From positions 1-64,000 of the forward strand of contig NZ_FOCO01000012.1 of the NCBI RefSeq assembly GCF_900110135.1: 64,000 nt of DNA, given 5' to 3'. Numbering within the stretch: the stretch's first letter is position 1; each line of letters begins with the position of its first letter. Below, piece after piece: positions 9,026 through 17,550 of this stretch. This stretch comes from Pseudorhodobacter antarcticus. Lineage in GTDB: Bacteria; Pseudomonadota; Alphaproteobacteria; Rhodobacterales; Rhodobacteraceae. The notes under the pieces are model-generated. The model saw nothing but the letters and a program-made list of their open reading frames with translations, searched no databases and was not told where the DNA came from. The position numbers and the translations under genes are program-made.

Positions 9026-10150
9026 TTACCTCTGGGCGAGGGTGCCCGCCGTTTCATCAATCTTTAGAACCATATCCATGAGAAGGGCGGCAGGGTCAAG
9101 GTTGACCGACCTGCCACGCCGCGCGCGGTTGCCCAAAGTTTGCGCCAGATCGGCCCAATGGCGGGCGGCGTGGGGGGTGGGGGAGAGGCGGGCGATAAGG
9201 GCGGCTTCGCCTTGCGCGGCCTCGGGCGGGGCGTGGCCTAGGGTGCCTGCGCGGGCGAGGCGAGCGAGGAAGAGGTCGATCAGCATCAACAGCAGGTCGA
9301 ATTTTTCATCATTGCCGCGACCTGCGCCGATGTCGGCCAGCGATTGGGCGCGGATGCGATCAAGACGGGGCAGGGTGGACATGAGAGCGATGAGTTGGGC
9401 GTAGAGTTTGAGGCCGTCGAGGTTGAGAATGCGCACCGCCTCACCCACCGAACCGGCGGAAAGTTCGGCGAGGGGGATGGGGTTTTGTGGCGCATCGTTT
9501 GTGGTGGCCAGCGCTGTGGCCATGTTTTGGGCGGACAGGGGGGTGAGGCGCAGGTCGCGGCAGCGCGAGCGGATGGTGGGCAGGAGTTTGGAGGGTTGGT
9601 GGCTGATGAGCAGGAGGGTGACGTTTGCTGGCGGTTCCTCGAGCAGTTTCAGAAGCGCGTTGGCGGCGGCGGGTTGCATTTCATCAACCGCGTCGATGAT
9701 GGCGACGCGGTGGCCCCCATCGGCGGCGGAGAGAGTGAAATAGCTTTTCATTTTGCGGACTTCGTCGACGCCGATGGTGGTTTTGAGTTTGCGCGCGGTG
9801 TCATCCCACGCGCGGCGCAGCAGGAACAGGCGGGGTTCGGACAAGGCGGCAAGGCGGTGCGCGACGGGGTGATCGGGGGAGACGTCGAGGGATTGCGGCG
9901 GGAACATCGCGGGGGTTTCGGTGGCCAGCAGGAAGCGGGCGATTTTCCACGCAAGGGTCGCTTTGCCAAGGCCGAGGGGGCCGGTGATCATCCAGCCGTG
10001 GTGCAGTTTGCCTGCGTTGAAGGCGGTGAGGAAGGCGGTTTCAGCGGCCGCGTGACCAATCAGGGTTTGGGTGTGGCGCGGGTGCAAAGCGCCGCTGACG
10101 CAATCGGGTTCTGGACGATCCTCAATGGCAGTTTTGGGGGCGCGGCTCAT
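9026..10150 (-). CDS. holB: DNA polymerase III subunit delta' (HolB)
   Basis: Clamp-loader subunit, 374 aa. The AAA+ core shows GPLGLGKATLAWKIARFLL (modified P-loop), RVAIIDAVDEMQPAAANALL (Walker B-like region) and LLLISHQPSKLLPTIRSRCR (sensor 1 / SRC-like). The N-terminus contains LIGHAAAETAFLTAFNAGKL as in other HolB proteins. Its ATG overlaps the tmk stop by 4 nt (10147-10150). The zinc-binding cysteine cluster of some DnaX-family relatives is not obvious, as is common in alphaproteobacterial delta'. Confidence 0.93.
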   Translation of the reverse strand: MSRAPKTAIEDRPEPDCVSGALHPRHTQTLIGHAAAETAFLTAFNAGKLHHGWMITGPLGLGKATLAWKIARFLLATETPAMFPPQSLDVSPDHPVAHRLAALSEPRLFLLRRAWDDTARKLKTTIGVDEVRKMKSYFTLSAADGGHRVAIIDAVDEMQPAAANALLKLLEEPPANVTLLLISHQPSKLLPTIRSRCRDLRLTPLSAQNMATALATTNDAPQNPIPLAELSAGSVGEAVRILNLDGLKLYAQLIALMSTLPRLDRIRAQSLADIGAGRGNDEKFDLLLMLIDLFLARLARAGTLGHAPPEAAQGEAALIARLSPTPHAARHWADLAQTLGNRARRGRSVNLDPAALLMDMVLKIDETAGTLAQR

Positions 10151-10797
10151 AACCGGAATTGCACGGTTTGCAGGACGGTTTGGGCGACTTGGTCGGGGGT
10201 GGCTGCGCCGTTGATGACATGGATGCGCGGGGCGCTGCGGGCGAGGGTGAGGAAACCATCGCGCAGGCGGGCTTGGAGGTCGCGGCCCATATCTTCGAAC
10301 CGCTGTTCGGCCCCGGCGCGGGATACGGCGCGGGCATGGCCCAGATCGGCGTCGATGTCGATGAGGAGCGTGAGGTCGGGTTCGACGTTGATCATCAGGC
10401 TGTGGAGCGCGTCGACCATCGCGCGCAGATCGGCCCCGGTGCCGTGGCGGATGCCTTGGTACATGCGGGTGCTGTCGGCGAAACGGTCGGTGATCACGAT
10501 GTCACCGCGCGCAAGGGCGGGGTTTATGGTTTTTTCCAGATGATCGCGGCGGGCGGCGGTGAACAAAAGGATTTCGGTTTCGGGGGACCAGCGGTCGGGG
10601 TCACCTTCAAGAACCAGTCGCCGGATTTCTTCGGCGCCCGCGCTGCCGCCGGGTTCGCGGGTGAGCAGAACGGTGTGGCCAAGGGTGCGCAGGGTTTCGG
10701 CCAAAAGGCGGGCTTGGGTGCTTTTGCCCGACCCGTCGATCCCTTCAAAGCTGATGAAAAGCCCTTTTTTAACAAGTATATCAGGGATTGTGGGCAT
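10147..10797 (-). CDS. tmk: Thymidylate kinase
   Basis: dTMP kinase of the dTTP synthesis pathway, 216 aa from the ATG at 10797. The frame runs back to 10884, but that would overlap dacF by more than 80 nt and adds non-family residues; from 10797 the protein begins just after the dacF stop at 10799. P-loop FEGIDGSGKSTQARLL, the dTMP-binding DRFADST (DR[YF] motif) and TLLIDIDADLGHAR (LD region) are all present. Part of the SPOR-dacF-tmk-holB-tatD operon. Confidence 0.95.
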   Translation of the reverse strand: MPTIPDILVKKGLFISFEGIDGSGKSTQARLLAETLRTLGHTVLLTREPGGSAGAEEIRRLVLEGDPDRWSPETEILLFTAARRDHLEKTINPALARGDIVITDRFADSTRMYQGIRHGTGADLRAMVDALHSLMINVEPDLTLLIDIDADLGHARAVSRAGAEQRFEDMGRDLQARLRDGFLTLARSAPRIHVINGAATPDQVAQTVLQTVQFRL

Positions 10798-10798
10798 A

Positions 10799-11953
10799 TC
10801 AGGTTGCAGGTTCTGCATCATCGGCCAGGCGGGTGCGCAAAATGCTTGCCGCCTTTTGTATCCGCTGCATAAAGCCTGCGGCATCAGCCCCGGTTTCGGT
10901 GATCAAGGGGATTTGACGGTCGGGCAGGTCGGGCACGGAAATGGTCAGGGTGCCCACAGGGGTGCCCGGCGCAAAGGGCGCGCGCAGGGGGCCTGTGTAA
11001 TTCACTTGCGCCTTGACCCCGTCCTGCACGGAGGCGGGGACCAGCATGGTGACATCTTGCGCTGCGACAAGGCCCACGCTGGCGGTGTTGCCCAGCCACA
11101 CATCCGCATCGGCCACGCGCTGGCCGGATTTGATAACGGTTTTCAGAACGAATTGGCGAAAGGCCCAGTTCATCATGCGGTCCGATTCCTCGGCCCGCGC
11201 GGCGTCGGTATCGAGCCCGGTGATAACGAAAATCACGCGGCGGTCGCCTTGTTTGGCGGAGCCGACAAGGCCATAGCCCGCCTCAGCCGTGTGGCCGGTT
11301 TTCAAGCCATCCGCGCCGCCGCCCAGTTTCAACAACGGGTTGCGGTTGTGGCGGTTGGAGGCCGCGCGGTCACCAAAGTTAAATTCGGTTTCGGCAAAGA
11401 TGGGGTAATATTCTGGAAATTCCTCGATCAAGCGTTTGGCGAGGATGCCCAGATCGCGCATCGACATGCGGTGATTGGGGTCGGGCCAGCCCGATGAATT
11501 GGCAAAGTTGGAATTGGTCATGCCCAACGCTTGGCCGCGCGCGGTCATTTGTTTGGAAAACGCTTCCTCGGTGCCAGACAGCCCTTCGGCGACGACCACG
11601 CAGGCGTCATTGCCCGAATTGATGATAATGCCGTGGATCAAATCGCGCGCGGTGGGGCGGTCGCGTTCATTCAGAAACATGGTGGAGCCGCCCATCGCCT
11701 TGGCGCGCGCGGACACGGTAAATTCGGTGTCCATGGTGACACGGCCATCGCGCAACGCCTCAAACAACATGTTCAGGGTCATGAGTTTGGACATGGAGGC
11801 GGGGGGCAGCGCTTGGTCGGCGTTTTTATCCATCAACACGGTTTGGGTCGCCATGTCATAGACCCATGCGGCGGTGGCGCGGGTTTCAAACGCCGCTGCG
11901 GGGGCTGCAAGGGCGAACAAAGTGAGGCACTGGCACAAAAGGCGTTTCAACAT
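10799..11953 (-). CDS. D-alanyl-D-alanine carboxypeptidase (penicillin-binding protein 5/6 family)
   Basis: Periplasmic DD-carboxypeptidase that trims stem pentapeptides of peptidoglycan, 384 aa. Signal peptide at residues 1-22 ending AAPAAA. Catalytic motifs: SMSKLMTLN (SxxK), SGNDAC (SxN) and KTGHTAEAGYG (KTG). A DacA/DacF-type C-terminal beta domain follows, with an amphipathic C-terminus. It sits between a SPOR-domain lipoprotein gene and tmk, so the operon joins wall maturation with DNA replication functions. Confidence 0.94.
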   Translation of the reverse strand: MLKRLLCQCLTLFALAAPAAAFETRATAAWVYDMATQTVLMDKNADQALPPASMSKLMTLNMLFEALRDGRVTMDTEFTVSARAKAMGGSTMFLNERDRPTARDLIHGIIINSGNDACVVVAEGLSGTEEAFSKQMTARGQALGMTNSNFANSSGWPDPNHRMSMRDLGILAKRLIEEFPEYYPIFAETEFNFGDRAASNRHNRNPLLKLGGGADGLKTGHTAEAGYGLVGSAKQGDRRVIFVITGLDTDAARAEESDRMMNWAFRQFVLKTVIKSGQRVADADVWLGNTASVGLVAAQDVTMLVPASVQDGVKAQVNYTGPLRAPFAPGTPVGTLTISVPDLPDRQIPLITETGADAAGFMQRIQKAASILRTRLADDAEPAT

Positions 11954-11986
11954 GGGGTGGTTCCTTTTGGGTCGGTTTTGGGCGGA

Positions 11987-12832
11987 TTAGCGGGCGAAAT
12001 AGGCGTCGTTAAAGCCCAGCGATTTGATTTTGGGCAAGGTGGATGTGGCGGTGGGGCCTGCGGTGACGCCCCAGAAATCCTTGCCTTGCGCGCTGTCCTT
12101 GCTGACTTTGGCGGGGATGCCTGCCTTGGTCAGAGTGGTGGCTGCGCGGTTCGCGTTCGCCTCGACGCTGAAAATGCCGATTTGGACGGTGCGGGTGCCG
12201 GAGGCTGCAGCGGCGGGTTTTGGGGCGGCTGCGGCGGGTTTGGAGGTGGGATTTGGCGCGGCAGTTGGGGTGATTGGGGTGGGTGCAGCCTTGTCCAAAG
12301 CGGCGGATGCGGTTTGCACGGGGTCCAGCGAGGTGGTTTGCACCGCTTCATTATCGGCGAGGATTGGGCGGGCGGCGTCTGGTGTTTCCAGCGGCACCTC
12401 TTCGCGGCGCAGGGCGGTCACGGAGATTTTATTCGGGCTGCCCGCAAGGATGCCCAAAGCGGCCGCCGCATCGGAGGAAATTTGCAATGGTGGGCCGGGA
12501 TTGAGACGTTCGCGGCGGAAAAGCGCGCCGATCACGAATTTGCCATTGGCCGGATTGCGCAAAATGACGCGTTCAGGATCGACCGCATCGGGGGAGGCGA
12601 CCCAGACGCCACCCAGCGAGGGGCGACCATCCCACAGCGCGTCATCGCTGACTTGGAACACTTTGGGCGCTTCAACATCGCGGTCCACAAGGCGGATAGA
12701 GGTGGCGCTGGCCACGCTGCCTTCTGGCGCAGTTTCCTTTGATGCAAAGGGGTTAGAGCCTGGTTGGCAGCCTGCCAGCAGGAAAGCCGCAGCGGTTGCC
12801 ATAAGAAATGCCTGTGTCGATGCCCGTGCCAT
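11987..12832 (-). CDS. SPOR-domain lipoprotein
   Basis: 281 aa predicted lipoprotein: hydrophobic leader then lipobox LLAGC near residues 18-22. The C-terminal 75 residues (RTVQIGIFSVEANANRAATT and following) form a SPOR domain, which binds denuded septal peptidoglycan glycan strands. The middle is Ala/Pro-rich and probably a flexible linker. First gene of the operon that contains the DD-carboxypeptidase 33 nt downstream, consistent with a septal wall role. A promoter candidate is seen at 12941-12969. Confidence 0.88.
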   Translation of the reverse strand: MARASTQAFLMATAAAFLLAGCQPGSNPFASKETAPEGSVASATSIRLVDRDVEAPKVFQVSDDALWDGRPSLGGVWVASPDAVDPERVILRNPANGKFVIGALFRRERLNPGPPLQISSDAAAALGILAGSPNKISVTALRREEVPLETPDAARPILADNEAVQTTSLDPVQTASAALDKAAPTPITPTAAPNPTSKPAAAAPKPAAAASGTRTVQIGIFSVEANANRAATTLTKAGIPAKVSKDSAQGKDFWGVTAGPTATSTLPKIKSLGFNDAYFAR

Positions 12833-12940
12833 GTCCTGCCTTTACGATTGCGCACATTCTGTGATGCGCTTGTGTTTTGCCACGCTTTTTGGGCGCTTTG
12901 TGAGGCAGTGTGCCCTGAAAACGTCCTGTCGCTGTAGCGC

Positions 12941-12969
12941 ATTATATCGGTATGGCCGCGCCGTGGGAA
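12941..12969 (-). promoter_or_regulatory. Candidate sigma-70 promoter for the SPOR-dacF-tmk-holB operon
   Basis: On the minus strand TTCCCA (12969-12964), 17-nt spacer, TATAAT (12946-12941), a perfect -10 about 110 nt upstream of the SPOR gene start. It lies between the RTX gene stop and this operon, so it would separate the two transcription units. Confidence 0.6.
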
Positions 12970-13014
12970 GTGCCACTGCGCGTTTCGGCGGAAATCGGCG
13001 GTTTTGGCGGCGGA

Positions 13015-16000
13015 TTACGCCACCAATGCCGTGCGGGCCAGCGGGGTCAGGGTGCCTGCGCGCAAGGCGGCGTTAATTTCGGGCGCGGTGAGGACGCGGC
13101 GGGCGCGGGGGCCGTAGAGATATTGGAGGGTGAGGGGGTTTTGAGTTGTGGTGTTTGGGGCGGGGGGCCGCGCGGTGCAAATGGCGGGGGGCTGGGCAGA
13201 GCAAATGGCGCGCGGTTGCGCGGTGCAAATGGCGCGTGGTTGCGCCGTGCAAATGGCGCGGGCGATGGCGCGTTGGGCGGGGCCGCCGAGGGCTGCCAGA
13301 GCCATTGGACCGGGATAAAAGCTTTCCATCGCGGCGCCATCGGCGTTGAGGATGGCATGGCGGGGCAACATAAGGTGGTGATAGGTGACTTGCCGTTTGC
13401 CCATTGCGATGCGCAGACCCGGCATTTTGGCGCGCACGAGATGAATGGCGCGGGCCAGCACATGTTCGCCATTGGCCAGATGCATCAGTATGGCGTGTTG
13501 TGGCGACACCAGCAGGTCGTGGCCGTTGCCAAAGGTGCCGCGCGCGATGTGGATGGGGCGCAATTTGGGGGCGGCATTTAAGGTGTCTGCGTCAAGTGGA
13601 CGCGATCCTGCCCAAAGGATGGGGGCGGATTGGCCGTCATGGGTCCGCACCAGATCGCCTGCGCGCAACGATTCAACCGCACGCCAGCCTGTGGGGGTGG
13701 CGATGGGGGTTGTGCTGGCAAAACACAGGATGCCCATGCGGGCCATCGCCTGTTTGCTGGATGCCTGTTCGGGGGTGACCCCTTCGAGGGTGATGGATTC
13801 GCCTTCGGGAAAAGTGAGGACGGCGTTGCCACGCCCATCATCGGTGACGGTGATATCGGCGAATTTGATGGGTTGGCCGTTGGGGGTGCGCAGGTCGGAC
13901 ACGTCGATTTGGTCGGTGTAGTGGCCATTTGTCAGGGTCAGGTCAAAATCGGTGATGGTGGCGGTGGATGTTTCGCCGATAGTCACCAAATCCGCGCCAT
14001 CGCCCAGTGTGACGGTGTCATTTTGGCCGTTGGCGCGGACGGTGTCATTGCCCGCCCCTGCATCAAGGATGTTGGTGCCGCTGCCGCCATCGAGGCTGTC
14101 ATTGCCATCGCCGCCTTGCAGCGTGTCGTCACCATCGCCGCCAAAGAGGAGGTCATCGCCGCCATCACCGCGCAAAAGGTCGTCGTTGGAGCCACCCGTC
14201 AGGACATCGTTGCCAGCGCCACCGTCCAGCGTGTCGTCACCATCGCCACCGAAAAGGCTGTCGGCGCCATCACCGCCCGAAAGCGTATCGCTGCCGGCCC
14301 CGCCGTCGAGGTAATCGCCCCCGTCGTTGCCTGACATGCTGTCATTGCCGCTGCCGCCGAACAGGTAGTCTTCGCCACTGCCGCCAAAAATAGTGTCGTT
14401 GCCAGCATCGCCACGGATTTCATTATAGGTGCTGGCGCCAGTGATGCTGATCAGGTCATCGCCATCGCCGCCGAAAGCCTGAACATACCCTGAGCCGGAC
14501 CCGATGATCGTGTCATCGCCTTCGTCGCCGTAAAGCAAAGAGTAGATCGAACTTTCGCCGATCAGAAGGTCGTTGCCTTCGCCGCCGTAAGCGCCACGGT
14601 CCATCCCTTCGCCGGGGCGCAGCGTATCGTTACCCGCGCCGCCATAAAGTTCATCGCCGCCATCGCCGCCCGTCAAGCTGTCGTTGCCATCGCCAGCATA
14701 AAGCACGTCCCGGCCCGCGCCACCGAACAGGTGATCATCGCCCGCGCCGCCGTACAGGTAATCGTCGCCGCCGCCGCCTGTAATGGTGTCGTGGCCAGCG
14801 TCGCCCAGCAGCATATCGGTTTGATTGCCGCCGGTGATTTGGTCATCGCCCGTGCCGCAATAAGCCAATGTTTGGCCGGTGGCAGACCCTGTGATGGTGT
14901 CATTGCCTTCGTCGCCAAACAGGCTGGCGACCCCCGGCCCTTCGCCAAGGATCAGGTCATTGCCTGCGCCGCCAAATGCGCCATCGTCGGCGTCGGCGTC
15001 GGCGTCGGCGCGCAGCGTGTCATCGCCATCGCCGCCGTAGAGTTCGTCGCTGCCGGTGCCGCCATCAAGGTTGTCGTTGCCTGCGCCGCCAAACAGGCGG
15101 TCTGCGCCATCGCCACCATAGGCCAGATCGCTGCCATCATCGCCGCGCAGGGTGTCGTTGCCCGCGTCGCCATGCAGCGTGTCATTGCCCGCCCCGCCAA
15201 AGGATATGTCGTTGCCATCCCCGCCATAGGTCAGGTCGTCGCCCGTGCCGCCATCCAGCGTGTCGTTGCCCGCATCACCTGACAACCGATCATTTCCAGC
15301 GCTGCCCAGCATAAGGTCGTCGCCGCTGCCGCCGATCAGGGTGTCTGCGCCATCGCCGCCTTCGATAAAGTCATTGCCGCTGCCACCATCAAGGTGGTCG
15401 TTGCCTTCGTCGCCCAGCAGCACATCATTACCCGCGCCGCCCGTTATGCTGTCATCGCCGGTGCCGCCCGTCAGTTTGTCATTGCCGCTGCCGCCGATCA
15501 GCGTGTCGTTGCCCGCATTGCCGATCAGGGATTGGTTGGTGGTCGATAGGCTGGCATCAACGCGGTCATTGCCGCTGGACCCGTCAATCACCTCAATTTC
15601 AGTGAAGGTGAAAGTGCCGGTGCCAAAAGTGCCGCTGCCCGCCTCGGACCCGCTGAAGGTTAGGTTTAAGCCGCCAGTGTCGCCGTTGTAATTGCGCGCC
15701 ACAAGGCTGTCATAGTCGATGCCCCCTTCGCCCCCGATCAGGGTGTTTGAGGTGTGATCGCTGCCAATGTGCAAGGCATCGGCGTCATCGCCCACGTCGA
15801 GCAATCCGGAAATGCCGCGCCCTGCATCAAGGTGGTCGCGGCCCGTGCCGCCATAAAGGCTGTCCCTGTCGGCACCAGAATTGCCGACAATCAGGCTGTC
15901 GTCCCCGCTGCCGCCATAAAGGGCGTCATTGCCTTCGCCGCCGTTTATCGTGTCCTTGCCGTCACCGCCAAACAGGGTGTCGTCGCCGGTGCCGCCATAG

Positions 16001-17550
16001 AGGATATCACTGTCCGCGCCGCCAAACAGCGCATCATTACCATCGCCGCCCAGCAGGCTGTCATTGCCTGCGCCGCCAAACACCTCATCCGCGCCAGCGC
16101 CGCCAAGGACGGTGTCATTGCCATCGCCGCCTTTCAGGCTGTCGTTACCGCTGCCGCCAACCACGCTGTCATTGCCGCCGAGCGCGTCGAGGGTGACGCC
16201 GTTGGCATCGGCGATGGCGTTTAGGAAATCATTATAGGAGGTGCCAAAAACCGCTTCGATATTGGTGAATGTGCCGGTGGCAAGGCCTTTGCCATAGGTA
16301 TAGCTGCCCGCATCCGAGCCGCTGAAGGTGACGGTGACGCCTGCGGTGCTGACAAAATTGGAATATTGAATCAAATCCCAGCCCGCGCCGCCGTCGATCA
16401 CATCCTGATCATGGTCGTCGGTGATGAGGACTACGTCATTGCCATCGCCGCCAAACAGCGTGTCAGCGCCTTTGCCCCCCGACAGGGTATCATTGCCCGT
16501 ATCGCCGTAAAGCAGGTCATCGCCCGCGCCGCCGATGATGCTGTCATTGCCCGTGCCGCCAAAAACGGTGTCGTTGCCGCCTTCATCAAAAAAGTTGCCG
16601 AAAGTGTCGTTGCCGCTGCCGAGTTCGGTATAGTCATTGCCATCGCCGCCAAACACGCTGTCATCGCCGTATTCGCCATAAAGGCTGTCATCGCCGCTGC
16701 CACCAAACAGGGTGTCATTCATCCCGCCTGCGCCGAAATTCACCGATTGGGTAACGTTGGTTTGAATAGTTTCCAGATAAAAACCATTGGCGTCACGCAG
16801 CATCCAGTTGTGGCCCATGAAGGTGGGCTGTTGCATCGTTGCGCCGGGTTGGATGGTGCCGTAATTTTGCATCGTGCCGGATTGGTCGATCCACCACAGG
16901 TCCACCGGACCATCGGTGCTGTTGGTGACGGTTAGCGTGATGGGCAAGCCGCCCCATGACGAGATGAAATCGAAAGGATTGCTCCACAGATTGTCGCCGC
17001 GCAGTATGTCGTTGCCCGCGCCACCCCACAGGCTGTCATTGCCGCCGCCGCCGTATAAGCTGTCTTGCCCTGACGTGCCGGTGAGGGTGTCGTTAAGGTT
17101 TGACCCGATGATCCCCTCCACACCGGAAAACGTGTCGCCCGCAGCGTCCCCGCCCGAGGCGGCACCTTTTGCAAGGTTGACGTTTACCCCTGCGGTGGAA
17201 CTGGAATAATCCAGCAAGTCATTGCCTGCGCCGCCATACATCTGGTCGCCGCCCGCACCGCCCGACAGCAGATCATTGCCCGCACCGCCATACATCTCGT
17301 CGTTGCCCGCGCCGCCAAAAAGGGTGTCATTGCCATCGTCGCCAAACATCCAATCACTGCCAGCACCGCCGTCCAGCCGATCATCGCCGGTGCCGCCGTA
17401 CAGATCATCTTCGCCATCGCCGCCAAACACGGTGTCATTTCCCGCGCCAGCATAGACGATATTGTTGCCATTATTGGCGGATATCACATCATTGCCACTG
17501 TCGGTGGTGATCGTATCGTTGCCACTGCTGCCGTTGATTGTTGCTGACAT
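13015..17550 (-). CDS. Large RTX calcium-binding secreted protein with VHL-like insert and C-terminal Hint domain
   Basis: 1511 aa from the ATG at 17550 (the frame extends to 17664, but MSATINGSSGND is the natural RTX N-terminus). Nearly the whole chain to about residue 1200 is GGxGxD-type nonapeptide repeats (for example GGAGNDTLFGG), which fold into a Ca2+-binding parallel beta-roll after export by a type I system. An insert at about residues 199-270 resembles a VHL beta domain. A Hint domain begins at Cys1276 (CFASTTPIATP), with LLVSPQHAIL and VTYHHLMLPRHAI...ESFYP. An 8-residue tandem repeat and a PNTTTQ tail follow. No secretion genes are adjacent. Extracellular location is inferred from family knowledge. 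Confidence 0.9.
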   Translation of the reverse strand: MSATINGSSGNDTITTDSGNDVISANNGNNIVYAGAGNDTVFGGDGEDDLYGGTGDDRLDGGAGSDWMFGDDGNDTLFGGAGNDEMYGGAGNDLLSGGAGGDQMYGGAGNDLLDYSSSTAGVNVNLAKGAASGGDAAGDTFSGVEGIIGSNLNDTLTGTSGQDSLYGGGGNDSLWGGAGNDILRGDNLWSNPFDFISSWGGLPITLTVTNSTDGPVDLWWIDQSGTMQNYGTIQPGATMQQPTFMGHNWMLRDANGFYLETIQTNVTQSVNFGAGGMNDTLFGGSGDDSLYGEYGDDSVFGGDGNDYTELGSGNDTFGNFFDEGGNDTVFGGTGNDSIIGGAGDDLLYGDTGNDTLSGGKGADTLFGGDGNDVVLITDDHDQDVIDGGAGWDLIQYSNFVSTAGVTVTFSGSDAGSYTYGKGLATGTFTNIEAVFGTSYNDFLNAIADANGVTLDALGGNDSVVGGSGNDSLKGGDGNDTVLGGAGADEVFGGAGNDSLLGGDGNDALFGGADSDILYGGTGDDTLFGGDGKDTINGGEGNDALYGGSGDDSLIVGNSGADRDSLYGGTGRDHLDAGRGISGLLDVGDDADALHIGSDHTSNTLIGGEGGIDYDSLVARNYNGDTGGLNLTFSGSEAGSGTFGTGTFTFTEIEVIDGSSGNDRVDASLSTTNQSLIGNAGNDTLIGGSGNDKLTGGTGDDSITGGAGNDVLLGDEGNDHLDGGSGNDFIEGGDGADTLIGGSGDDLMLGSAGNDRLSGDAGNDTLDGGTGDDLTYGGDGNDISFGGAGNDTLHGDAGNDTLRGDDGSDLAYGGDGADRLFGGAGNDNLDGGTGSDELYGGDGDDTLRADADADADDGAFGGAGNDLILGEGPGVASLFGDEGNDTITGSATGQTLAYCGTGDDQITGGNQTDMLLGDAGHDTITGGGGDDYLYGGAGDDHLFGGAGRDVLYAGDGNDSLTGGDGGDELYGGAGNDTLRPGEGMDRGAYGGEGNDLLIGESSIYSLLYGDEGDDTIIGSGSGYVQAFGGDGDDLISITGASTYNEIRGDAGNDTIFGGSGEDYLFGGSGNDSMSGNDGGDYLDGGAGSDTLSGGDGADSLFGGDGDDTLDGGAGNDVLTGGSNDDLLRGDGGDDLLFGGDGDDTLQGGDGNDSLDGGSGTNILDAGAGNDTVRANGQNDTVTLGDGADLVTIGETSTATITDFDLTLTNGHYTDQIDVSDLRTPNGQPIKFADITVTDDGRGNAVLTFPEGESITLEGVTPEQASSKQAMARMGILCFASTTPIATPTGWRAVESLRAGDLVRTHDGQSAPILWAGSRPLDADTLNAAPKLRPIHIARGTFGNGHDLLVSPQHAILMHLANGEHVLARAIHLVRAKMPGLRIAMGKRQVTYHHLMLPRHAILNADGAAMESFYPGPMALAALGGPAQRAIARAICTAQPRAICTAQPRAICSAQPPAICTARPPAPNTTTQNPLTLQYLYGPRARRVLTAPEINAALRAGTLTPLARTALVA
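13177..13272 (-). repeat. 24-bp tandem repeat, four units, near the RTX-Hint C-terminus
   Basis: The core GCAAATGGC recurs at 13177, 13201, 13225 and 13249, exactly 24 bp apart, with near-identical flanks. In the minus-strand frame each unit encodes an 8-residue block of the type ICTAQPRA or ICSAQPPA, with one cysteine per unit. In-frame length means copy number can change without a frameshift. Confidence 0.85.
14986..15009 (-). repeat. GTCGGC hexanucleotide microsatellite (4 units) in the RTX gene
   Basis: Four perfect GTCGGC copies encode an Ala-Asp run (ADADADAD) that interrupts the GGxGxD repeat rhythm. The length is a multiple of three, so slippage changes protein length but not frame. 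Confidence 0.8.
16741..16957 (-). other. Segment encoding a VHL beta-domain-like insert (RTX residues ~199-270)
   Basis: The RTX rhythm stops and a beta-rich segment appears: PITLTVTNSTDGPVDLWWID, then QNYGTIQPG, then PTFMGHNWMLRDANG. It aligns without gaps to human pVHL from W88 to W117: W220=W88, G225=G93, Y230=Y98, T232=T100, P235-G236=P103-G104, T243=S111, F244=Y112, G246-H247=G114-H115, W249=W117. These include the pocket residues that bind hydroxyproline in HIF. The alignment was made by eye from memory of the human sequence; ligand binding in this protein is inference. Confidence 0.75.

Noticed and set aside
9344-10543. 399-aa plus-strand open frame
   Set aside because: Antisense to holB and tmk, both of which have clear catalytic motifs.
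11531-12742. 403-aa plus-strand open frame
   Set aside because: Antisense shadow of the carboxypeptidase and SPOR genes; Gly/Arg-rich composition typical of GC-rich shadows.
13900-17500. Regularly spaced DNA repeats that resemble a CRISPR or satellite array
   Set aside because: The periodicity is that of RTX GGxGxD codons in one long open frame; units are degenerate and no spacers exist.
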